Assembly: GCA_035714005.1 (NCBI GenBank)
Contig: DASTMQ010000220.1
Span: forward strand, 1-6,989
From: AWTP1-13 sp035714005
GTDB taxonomy: Bacteria > Pseudomonadota > Alphaproteobacteria > Rhizobiales > Hyphomicrobiaceae
DNA length: 6,989 nucleotides
Direction of reading: 5' to 3'
Shown here piece by piece: positions 1-4,476 of this stretch. Every line of letters begins with the position of its first letter. Position 1 is the stretch's first letter. The position numbers and the translations under genes are program-made. The notes beneath the pieces were generated by a model, which was not told the origin of the DNA, did no database searches, and was given only the letters and a program-made list of their open reading frames with translations.

Positions 1-171
1 GGTGAAGCCGACGATCTTATTCCCGTGGAGGCCTTGCATCTGGCACGCGAGCAGCTGGCCGCTGCCGGCCTCGCGGTCGAGTGGCACGTGCGGCCCGGCC
101 TCGCGCACGGCATCGATGCCGCCGGCGAGCGCATGGCTGCAGGCTTCATGGCGCAAGCCCTCAAGGCCTGA
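1..171 (+). CDS. alpha/beta-hydrolase (carboxylesterase/phospholipase family), C-terminal end only
   Basis: Frame 1 is open from the first base and ends in TGA at 169-171, giving the last 56 residues of a longer protein whose start lies outside the window. The visible part carries the acid and histidine of an alpha/beta-hydrolase triad. GEADDLIPVE holds the Asp loop (G-x-x-D-x-x-x-P), and GLAHGID holds the catalytic His about 30 residues later, followed by a short C-terminal helix. This spacing and the G-x-x-HGID ending are typical of the phospholipase/carboxylesterase family (PF02230, YpfH/EstB-like), cytoplasmic serine esterases of broad specificity. The nucleophile Ser motif is not in the window, so activity cannot be judged. 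The HNH gene follows 148 bases downstream on the same strand. The family call is fairly secure; the substrate is unknown. Confidence 0.85.
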   Translation, partial: GEADDLIPVEALHLAREQLAAAGLAVEWHVRPGLAHGIDAAGERMAAGFMAQALKA

Positions 172-227
172 GGCGCGGCGCCGTGTTGCGCGGTTTTTTG
201 CTGTCTTTTCAATGCGGCGTCGACGCC

Positions 228-256
228 TTCACAGGCCCGACATGCACGGCTAGTAT
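228..256 (+). promoter_or_regulatory. candidate sigma-70-type promoter for the HNH gene
   Basis: TTCACA at 228-233 (5 of 6 to TTGACA) and TAGTAT at 251-256 (4 of 6 to TATAAT) are separated by exactly 17 bases. Transcription would start near 263 and leave a leader of about 57 bases before the GTG at 320. It is the only well-spaced pair I found between the hydrolase stop (171) and the HNH start. A run of six T at 194-199 lies just before it. The call rests on consensus and position only. Confidence 0.45.
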
Positions 257-319
257 GGCCCCGCTCGTCGAGCCTCGGGCGTTGATTCGTCCTAACGATA
301 TGGTCACGAGATCGGAGCT

Positions 320-880
320 GTGAACGCCTACACCGCCGCGCCGGAGAATTTTCCGGCCCTCGTCCTCAATGCCGACTTCCGTCCCCTGAGCTACTATCCC
401 TTGTCGCTCTGGAGCTGGCAGGAATCGGTCAAGGCGGTGTTTTTGGAGCGCGTCAACATCGTTTCCGAATACGAGCGCTTTGTGCGCAGCCCGTCCTTCG
501 AGATGCGGCTGCCGAGCGTGGTCTCCCTCAAGACCTACGTGAAACCCGCGCTTTATCCGGCCTTTACGCGCTTTAACGTATTTCTGCGCGATCGTTTTGT
601 CTGCCAATACTGCGGCTCCAAGGACGATCTAACCTTCGATCATCTCGTCCCCCGCTCGCGCGGGGGACAGACCCGCTGGGACAACGTAGTGACGGCCTGC
701 GCACCGTGCAATTTGAGCAAAGGCGGACATTTGGCCCATCACGCCGGCATGCAGCCGCGGCAGCTGCCTTATCGGCCGACGGTGTTTGAACTGCATCGTA
801 ATGGTCGGTTGTTCCCGCCCAATTACCTGCACGAAAGCTGGCTCGACTATCTTTATTGGGACACCGAGCTCGAACCCTAA
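320..880 (+). CDS. HNH endonuclease family protein
   Basis: A 186-residue protein. Residues 1-90 form the alphaproteobacterial-type N-terminal part (FPALVLNADFRPLSYYPLSL near residue 11, then a Tyr- and Trp-rich stretch). Residues 91-135 are the HNH nuclease core: a zinc knuckle from C95-x-x-C98 and C127-x-x-C130, DH at 107-108 supplying the general-base His, RSRGG at 112-116, N122, and N131 in CNLSKGG as the third HNH position (an H-N-N variant). A 50-residue aromatic-rich tail follows. Known HNH proteins cut or nick DNA; the role of this stand-alone type is not established, and there is no methylase, helicase or mobile element beside it. The start is GTG. GGAG at 314-317 is only two bases away, but the GTG overlaps the TGA of a seven-codon reading frame (ATG at 300, stop 321-323). 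That arrangement would allow translational coupling and may explain the poor spacing. It ends 16 bases before the convergent stop of the small gene at 897. Confidence 0.93.
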   Translation: MNAYTAAPENFPALVLNADFRPLSYYPLSLWSWQESVKAVFLERVNIVSEYERFVRSPSFEMRLPSVVSLKTYVKPALYPAFTRFNVFLRDRFVCQYCGSKDDLTFDHLVPRSRGGQTRWDNVVTACAPCNLSKGGHLAHHAGMQPRQLPYRPTVFELHRNGRLFPPNYLHESWLDYLYWDTELEP

Positions 881-896
881 GCAGGTTTGGGGTGCC

Positions 897-1109
897 TCAG
901 GCCGCCTTGCGTTGTTGGCCGACGCACAAGGCCTCGGCAATGCGGTTGACCGAGGTGTTCCAATCAGGCGCGTTGGTGGACGGGGCCAAGTTGAAGGCGC
1001 TCAGGGCATCGCTGGCGCTGCCGCCGTCGCGAAAAATGCGCGCGCAGGCCGAACGCGCGTAGTCCATCGCCAGCTGCCATTGCATCGGATTCACGTGGCG
1101 GGGGAACAT
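897..1109 (-). CDS. small uncharacterised protein, 70 residues
   Basis: Reads MFPRHVNPMQWQLAMDYARS and onward to GQQRKAA. I do not recognise a named family. It looks like a soluble, mostly helical protein (QWQLAMDYARSACARIFRDG, then NTSVNRIAEALCVGQQ), with no membrane segment, no signal peptide and two separated cysteines. GC-rich third positions, balanced composition and a helical pattern argue for real coding. A GTG at 1118 would add three residues, but I prefer ATG at 1109: AGGTG (1120 down to 1116) then sits six bases upstream as a Shine-Dalgarno, and the GTG lies inside that signal. It is convergent with the HNH gene (16 bases between stops), and the nested inverted repeat at 1159-1252 lies just upstream of it. 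Function unknown. Confidence 0.7.
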   Translation of the reverse strand: MFPRHVNPMQWQLAMDYARSACARIFRDGGSASDALSAFNLAPSTNAPDWNTSVNRIAEALCVGQQRKAA

Positions 1110-1158
1110 CTCTGACACCTATTGGGTTGGGGTTGTTGTGGCTTGAGCCGCAGCGAGT

Positions 1159-1252
1159 AGCAGGCGCATCCAGCGTCTCGGTTTCACGACGCAAAACCGT
1201 GTCACGTGAAACCTTCGGTGACTTGGTCTGTCGCACGCTGGATGCGCCTGCT
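1159..1252. repeat. nested perfect inverted repeat (18-bp outer, 9-bp inner arms)
   Basis: The outer arms 1159-1176 and 1235-1252 are exact reverse complements over 18 bases. Inside them 1180-1188 (GGTTTCACG) and 1205-1213 (CGTGAAACC) pair exactly over nine bases with a 16-base loop. The left inner arm has an alternative partner: CGGTTT at 1179-1184 pairs with AAACCG at 1194-1199, so two inner structures exclude each other. No direct repeat flanks the outer arms, which argues against a recent insertion. It lies 50 bases upstream of the small minus-strand gene and could be a binding site, an RNA leader structure or a cruciform. The parS-like site sits inside it. Confidence 0.8.
1198..1213. promoter_or_regulatory. 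parS-like ParB binding site (imperfect)
   Basis: CGTGTCACGTGAAACC matches the widely conserved bacterial parS consensus TGTTTCACGTGAAACA at 13 of 16 positions. The central TCACGTGA (1202-1209) is a perfect palindrome and the right half-site is intact up to the last base. A second copy of the left half-site, GGTTTCACG, lies 10 bases before it at 1180-1188. ParB/Spo0J loads onto such sites for chromosome segregation. No parA or parB gene is visible, and a CACGTG palindrome could serve another regulator, so this is a candidate only. Confidence 0.35.
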
Positions 1253-1280
1253 GCAGGGACGGCGGAGCAGGCGACCATCC

Positions 1281-1436
1281 CTAATCGTCCGCATCGGTTT
1301 GATGGTCTTGGCGCCCTTGGCCGCTGCGGGGCACCGGCGGCGGCAGCGACCGCACGATCGCCGCGGCCGCCTCGCTCAAGGCCACCCAGTGGGCACCAGC
1401 TCTACGCGGCAAACACGAATACTGTGCAACAGACAT
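1281..1436 (-). CDS. possible small gene, 51 residues, unknown function
   Basis: ATG at 1436 opens a frame of 51 codons ending in TAG at 1281-1283. AGGAG (1449 down to 1445) lies eight bases upstream, the cleanest Shine-Dalgarno in the whole non-coding stretch. The protein starts MSVAQYSCLPRRAGAHWVAL, has an alanine-rich helix (SEAAAAIVRSL), then PPPVP and a polar, acidic end (DHQTDADD). Third positions in the middle and end are GC-rich, as in the neighbouring genes, but the first dozen codons are not. I recognise no family. No promoter was found; the palindromes at 1468-1549 would lie in its leader. It may be a real small protein or a chance frame. Confidence 0.42.
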   Translation of the reverse strand: MSVAQYSCLPRRAGAHWVALSEAAAAIVRSLPPPVPRSGQGRQDHQTDADD

Positions 1437-1467
1437 TGAACCTGCTCCTAAACGCGTGTCACCGGGA

Positions 1468-1549
1468 CCGGCCAGGCCGGCGAGCCGTGCCGCCAAACGC
1501 GCACACTTTTTTGCGGCGGCGGCTCGCCTAAGGTCCGCCATGGCGGGCC
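1468..1549. repeat. cluster of three adjoining palindromes/hairpins
   Basis: There are three dyads in 82 bases. First, CCGGCCAGGCCGG (1468-1480) has six-base arms around one central base. Second, a 14-base-pair imperfect hairpin at 1479-1528 pairs GGCGAGCCG (1479-1487) with CGGCTCGCC (1520-1528), has a two-base bulge at 1488-1489, then pairs CCGCC (1490-1494) with GGCGG (1515-1519); its 20-base loop contains six T. Third, CCGCCATGGCGG (1535-1546) is a perfect 12-base palindrome within an 18-base near-palindrome (1532-1549). No T-run follows the stems on either strand, so they do not look like ordinary terminators. Confidence 0.7.
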
Positions 1550-1663
1550 CGATACTTGGTTTGGGGGACTGAGGGGACGCAGACGCAACACGACGTTTGG
1601 CAACGCAACGCAACAAACGGGAGGACACCGAGGCACGCGGCGACGACTTTGCTCCACCCGGGT

Positions 1664-1722
1664 CGGCCCTGTGAGCGAAGAGGGAACGCAGCACCACCGT
1701 CTTCGGCGTGATCACAGGGTCG
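1664..1722. repeat. two-level hairpin
   Basis: CCCTGTGA (1667-1674) pairs with TCACAGGG (1712-1719) and extends by one G-T and two Watson-Crick pairs to 1664/1722. Inside, CGAAGA (1676-1681) pairs with TCTTCG (1700-1705). The result is an 11-pair outer stem and a 6-pair inner stem, ending five bases before the DnaA-box-like 9-mer. No T-run follows on either strand. Confidence 0.55.
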
Positions 1723-1727
1723 TGAAC

Positions 1728-1736
1728 TGTGGATAA
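1728..1736 (-). promoter_or_regulatory. DnaA-box 9-mer (perfect consensus)
   Basis: TGTGGATAA is the reverse complement of the strict DnaA box TTATCCACA. It lies in non-coding DNA, eight bases before the tandem 13-mers. I saw only one full match in the window, so it may be chance, a regulatory DnaA site or part of an origin. No dnaA, hemE, parAB or rep gene is present to support an origin. Confidence 0.4.
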
Positions 1737-2001
1737 GCGCAACGCAACACGGGGCAACAACACGGGGCCACGCGGAACACTGGGACGCATCACACACCTC
1801 ACCGACGTTCACATTGTGTTCCAGGCCGGGCTCTATAAACAACCCCCGTTTGTTTCTTGTTTGGCACAGTCGCGGCGGAAAAGAGGCCGGCGGAGATGTC
1901 CAACACAAAATCGAGCTTGACGTGGGGCTAGCCATGCTAGTCGCGAGGGCGACTCAAATCGATTCGATGCTGGGCACGGTCGGCCTGTACCAGCGCGGCC
2001 T

Positions 2002-2083
2002 CAAAGACGGACCCCGGAAACAAAGACGGATACCGGGAAACAAAGACGGACACCGGAAAAACAAAGACGGAGACCGGGAAAAA
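2002..2083. repeat. four-unit tandem repeat, about 20 bases per unit
   Basis: The units begin at 2002, 2021, 2041 and 2062 and follow CAAAGACGGA-n-n-CCGGgAAA. The ten bases CAAAGACGGA are identical in all four. The next base or two vary (CC, TA, CA, GA), and the A-run length varies (unit lengths 19, 20, 21 and about 22). There are no unique spacers, so this is not a CRISPR array. It ends one base before the Shine-Dalgarno of the hydrolase at 2097 and would be transcribed as its leader. Its A- and G-rich bias is strand-asymmetric. Confidence 0.85.
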
Positions 2084-2096
2084 GAGGGCGCGCAGC

Positions 2097-2738
2097 ATGG
2101 TGGAGTTCCTGGCCTCGGGGCCGCCGAGCCCGTCCGTGCGCTTCCTGTGCGCGCATGGCGCCGGCGCCGGCATGACGACCCCGTTCCTGGCCGCAATGGC
2201 GGCCGCCTTATCGGAGCGGGGGATTGCCAGCTTGCGATTCGAGTTTGCCTATATGGCAAGCCGCCGCGCGGGCGGCGCGAAAAAGCCGCCGCCGCGGGCC
2301 GAACGCCTGCTGGATGAATATGTGGCCGCCGTGGCGGCGGCGCCGAAAGGCGTGCCTCTCCTGATCGGTGGCAAGTCCATGGGCGGTCGGGTTGCGAGCC
2401 TGGTGGCGGATCGGCTTTTCGGCGAGGGCTGGATCGTGGGCCTTATCTGTCTGGGCTATCCTTTTCATCCGCCGAACAAACCCGCACAACTGCGCACCTC
2501 ACATCTCAAGGACCTCAGGTGTCCAACCCTGATCGTTCAAGGCGAACGCGATCCCTTCGGCAACCGTGGCGAGGTCGAGGGCTATCCGCTCTCGGACGCC
2601 ATCCGGCTCAGTTGGGCCGCCGACGGTGACCACGACTTGGGACCGCGCGGGGCCTCCGGACACACCCGCCGGGGCAACTTGGCGGCGGCTGCCGATGCCA
2701 TCGCCAATTTCGCCAAGGCAATTGCCCAACGGGACTGA
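2097..2738 (+). CDS. alpha/beta-hydrolase of the KANL3/Tex30 type
   Basis: A 213-residue, complete, cytoplasmic alpha/beta-hydrolase. Visible motifs in order are AHGAGAGM at 19-26 (oxyanion loop), RFEFAYM at 47-53 (family hallmark), GGKSMGGR at 91-98 with nucleophile S94, GYPFHPPNKP at 120-129, QGERDPFG at 148-155 with the acid D152, and DGDHDL at 176-181 with H179. All three triad residues are therefore present. The length matches bacterial members of this family (COG3571-like predicted hydrolases). Substrate unknown; the fold includes esterases, thioesterases and dienelactone hydrolases. The ATG start is supported by GAGGG at 2084-2088, eight bases upstream. The four-unit tandem repeat forms the leader. 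It is convergent with the enolase-superfamily gene, with 47 bases between stops. No clear promoter was identified upstream. Confidence 0.93.
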   Translation: MVEFLASGPPSPSVRFLCAHGAGAGMTTPFLAAMAAALSERGIASLRFEFAYMASRRAGGAKKPPPRAERLLDEYVAAVAAAPKGVPLLIGGKSMGGRVASLVADRLFGEGWIVGLICLGYPFHPPNKPAQLRTSHLKDLRCPTLIVQGERDPFGNRGEVEGYPLSDAIRLSWAADGDHDLGPRGASGHTRRGNLAAAADAIANFAKAIAQRD

Positions 2739-2785
2739 GGAGGCGCTTGAGGCGCCACGGCGCGGGCGGCAACGGACGGTTGGCT

Positions 2786-3895
2786 TCAGCTCAGCTTCCC
2801 CGTCGTCTTGCGTGCGATCAGTTCGAAATCGATCTCGGCACCGATCCCTGGCGCCGTTGGGCAATGCGCCAGCCCGTCCTTGCCGATCACGATGTCATTC
2901 TCGACCCCGTATTTGTGGGCGCCGTGCGGCAGCAACACCTCAAAGTAGGTGGTGTTGGGAATGGCGCAGGCAAAGTGGAGTTGCGCCATGTTGTTGTGCG
3001 AATTGCCGCCGTGGTGCACCTCGTAGTTCATGTGGAAGGCCTCGGCCAGGTGCGCGGTCTTGAGCATGGTGGTGAGCCCGCCCTTTTGGGGAATGTCGCC
3101 GCGCAGATAGTCGGTGGCCCGCTCGGTCAGCCAGACCGCGTAGGTGCCGATGTCGCCGGTCGGATACTCGGTGGCGAGAATTGGGATATCGAGCTTCTGG
3201 CGCAGCTTCACGTAAGAATAGATGTCCTCTTCATTGAGGGGATCTTCGAACCACAGGAAGGCGAGCCGCTCGATGGCACGCCCGACCTTGAGCGCTTCCG
3301 GGTAGCGGTAGCTCCAAGTTGAATCGAGCATCAAGGCATAGTCCTCGCCGACCGCCTTGCGCACGGCCTCGCACACCTTGATATCTTGCTCGGGGCCATG
3401 CGGCGGATGGATCTTGTAGGCCTTCCAGCCATCGGCGCGAAACTGCGCGGCCTCCTCGGCATAGGCGTCGACGCTGTCGAGCACTTGGCTTGAGGCGTAA
3501 GCGCCGATCGCCGCACGGGCGCTGCCCAAAAAGGCATAAAGCGGCATGCCCGCGGCCTTGGCGGCAATGTCCCAGAGCGCGGTGTCGCAGGCGCCGATCG
3601 CGCGCAGCCCCGTATGGCGTTGGCGGGAGCGCATGGCCGCGTGCAGCTGCTCGCGCCCCAACGGATCCTTGCCCAGCAAAAGGGGCTTGAGAAAGCGGAT
3701 CAAGGCCCCGGCATCCGTGTCGGCGGGATTGGTGGCAGATCCCAGAAAGGCGTGGCCGTCGATGCCGCTGTCGGTCCTGAGCCGCAGCAGGCCCAAACTG
3801 CTGCGCCCGGAAAGATTGAGCGTGCCGGCGGTGTATTTGGTTGGGGGAATGTCGTCCCAGGCGAACAGCGTGAGCTCGACGGCGTCGATTTTCAT
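2786..3895 (-). CDS. enolase superfamily, mandelate racemase/muconate-lactonizing-like enzyme
   Basis: A 369-residue protein, the normal length for the superfamily. Residues 1-125 form the N-terminal capping domain and the remainder the (beta/alpha)7-beta barrel. Catalytic candidates are K161-x-H163 in YKIHPP at the end of strand 2, metal ligands D191 (LMLDSTWSY), E217 (LWFEDPL) and E243 (LATEYPTG), D267 (RGDIPQKGG), H294 or H295 in EVHHGGNSHNN, and E319 (FEVLLP). A Lys/His pair on one face and a His/Asp dyad opposite indicate Mg-dependent abstraction of a proton alpha to a carboxylate. Dehydration, racemisation or cycloisomerisation of a sugar acid would all fit, and the substrate cannot be told. 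The start is placed at ATG 3895 because AGAGGTGA lies nine bases upstream and MKIDAVEL is a typical beginning; an upstream start at 3943 would add 16 unrelated residues. It lies 149 bases behind the GtrA gene, so co-transcription is possible but uncertain. Confidence 0.95.
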   Translation of the reverse strand: MKIDAVELTLFAWDDIPPTKYTAGTLNLSGRSSLGLLRLRTDSGIDGHAFLGSATNPADTDAGALIRFLKPLLLGKDPLGREQLHAAMRSRQRHTGLRAIGACDTALWDIAAKAAGMPLYAFLGSARAAIGAYASSQVLDSVDAYAEEAAQFRADGWKAYKIHPPHGPEQDIKVCEAVRKAVGEDYALMLDSTWSYRYPEALKVGRAIERLAFLWFEDPLNEEDIYSYVKLRQKLDIPILATEYPTGDIGTYAVWLTERATDYLRGDIPQKGGLTTMLKTAHLAEAFHMNYEVHHGGNSHNNMAQLHFACAIPNTTYFEVLLPHGAHKYGVENDIVIGKDGLAHCPTAPGIGAEIDFELIARKTTGKLS

Positions 3896-3953
3896 GGACG
3901 TTGTCACCTCTGGCGGCCACGGGCTTTGCGCAGAAAAGGGCAACCGGTATTGC

Positions 3954-4020
3954 CGCCGAGCCTAGCGCGGCGGCTCGGCGCCTGTCGCCTTGAGTTTTGC
4001 GGCAGCTGCGGGTGCAGCTG
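3954..4020. other. two stem-loops between the GtrA and enolase-superfamily genes
   Basis: CGCCGAGCC (3954-3962) pairs perfectly with GGCTCGGCG (3972-3980) around a nine-base loop. CAGCTGC (4003-4009) pairs with GCAGCTG (4014-4020) around GGGT. Read on the minus strand they follow the GtrA stop, but neither is followed by a T-run. They might slow transcription or protect an mRNA end rather than act as full terminators. The rest of the 149-base gap shows no clear promoter. Confidence 0.45.
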
Positions 4021-4044
4021 GTCTGGGTTGGCCGAGCCCGGGGC

Positions 4045-4473
4045 TTAGCCGCGGTGAACGCGGAAGGCGGCGTAGCGCATGCCGAGATAGGCGAACAGGG
4101 TCGCCACCAGCGAGGACAGGAACAAGGCAAGCAGCGGTTCGGCGGCGGGCCACAGCAAGAGGATGCCGACGAACAGGCCATAGTTGACGGCCGCGACACT
4201 CCAGCCGACCGCGATATAGCGCAAAAATTCGGCGAGGCTCGGCGGCACGCTGAGGGCAAAGGTGAAGCTGCGATGCGCCAGCCAGCCGACCAGCATCGCC
4301 AGCGAGATGGCAAACAGGCGGGCAAAAATGGGATTGAGACCCGCGAGCACGGTCAAAGCCTTGAGCGTGAGTGCATCGGCCGTGAAGGCAAGCCCGCCCG
4401 ACAGCAAAAACGCCAAGGCGTGTCGCAGTCGGCCGTGCGGCCGTTCGGTGCTGTCGCTGCCGGTCCTCTGCAT
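4045..4473 (-). CDS. GtrA-family four-helix membrane protein
   Basis: A 142-residue protein with four hydrophobic helices at about residues 18-40, 49-68, 85-108 and 112-132 and a short polar N-terminus. The family signature is visible as HRSFTF (67-72) between helices 2 and 3 and RYAAFR (133-138) after helix 4. GtrA proteins (PF04138) are thought to help move or present polyprenyl-phosphate-linked sugars across the inner membrane, usually beside a GtrB-like glycosyltransferase, which matches the gene two places upstream. The ATG lies only three bases after the deacetylase stop (TAG at 4477-4479) and has no clear Shine-Dalgarno, so reinitiation after the upstream gene is likely. Length is typical and nothing is missing. 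Confidence 0.92.
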   Translation of the reverse strand: MQRTGSDSTERPHGRLRHALAFLLSGGLAFTADALTLKALTVLAGLNPIFARLFAISLAMLVGWLAHRSFTFALSVPPSLAEFLRYIAVGWSVAAVNYGLFVGILLLWPAAEPLLALFLSSLVATLFAYLGMRYAAFRVHRG

Positions 4474-4476
4474 CGA

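Larger units (their letters stand above)
1604..1770. repeat. GCAAC-rich direct repeats with a tandem 13-mer
   Basis: CGCAACGCAACA occurs exactly at 1604-1615 and 1738-1749. From 1745 to 1770 a 13-base unit is present twice in tandem (CAACACGGGGCAA then CAACACGGGGCCA, 12 of 13 identical). Further GCAAC copies lie around 1585. This iteron-like pattern is confined to this non-coding stretch in the window. Simple-sequence drift is the alternative explanation. Confidence 0.6.
1437..2001. other. non-coding stretch with palindromes and repeats
   Basis: No convincing gene lies here. The open frames have unnatural composition (many Cys, Arg and Pro, with broken periodicity) and no ribosome binding site. 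The stretch contains the dyads at 1468-1549 and 1664-1722, a DnaA-box 9-mer, 13-base direct repeats, GCAAC-rich sequence, and a lower-GC patch at about 1834-1860 (TATAAAC and GTTTGTTTC). A six-base-pair hairpin at 1939-1954 (AGTCGC, loop GAGG, GCGACT) comes shortly before the tandem repeat. No tRNA, SRP RNA, tmRNA or RNase P signature was recognised. Confidence 0.6.

Noticed and set aside
172..200. Intrinsic terminator after the first hydrolase (T6 at 194-199)
   Set aside because: The GC-rich sequence before the T-run does not form a stem of more than about four pairs next to it.
1159..1252. Miniature transposable element (18-base terminal inverted repeats)
   Set aside because: No target-site duplication flanks the arms and no second copy is in the window. 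A genome search could reopen this.
1127..1531. A 134-codon plus-strand frame in the dyad-rich region
   Set aside because: No ribosome site, composition unlike the real genes, and it runs through the nested inverted repeat and hairpins.
1437..1802. Upstream extension of the 51-residue frame to an ORF starting at 1802
   Set aside because: The extension has erratic composition and crosses the palindromes and GCAAC repeats. The internal ATG at 1436 has a good Shine-Dalgarno.
1896..1931. Eleven-codon leader peptide (MSNTKSSLTWG)
   Set aside because: The purine stretch upstream is a weak signal, the frame is very short, and the next gene begins 166 bases later, so no coupling is evident.
1917..1945. 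Promoter for the hydrolase at 2097 with TTGACG at 1917-1922
   Set aside because: No acceptable -10 hexamer occurs 15 to 19 bases downstream.
1951..1965. Two GANTC (CcrM-type) sites ten bases apart (1951-1955, 1961-1965)
   Set aside because: Such sites are short and expected by chance. Without other evidence of cell-cycle control this pair carries little information.
2002..2083. CRISPR array
   Set aside because: The units are contiguous, only about 20 bases long, with no spacers and no cas genes.
3231..4325. A 364-codon open frame on the minus strand
   Set aside because: It is an out-of-frame reading of the enolase-superfamily and GtrA genes, rich in Arg, Ala, Cys and Pro and without any motif.
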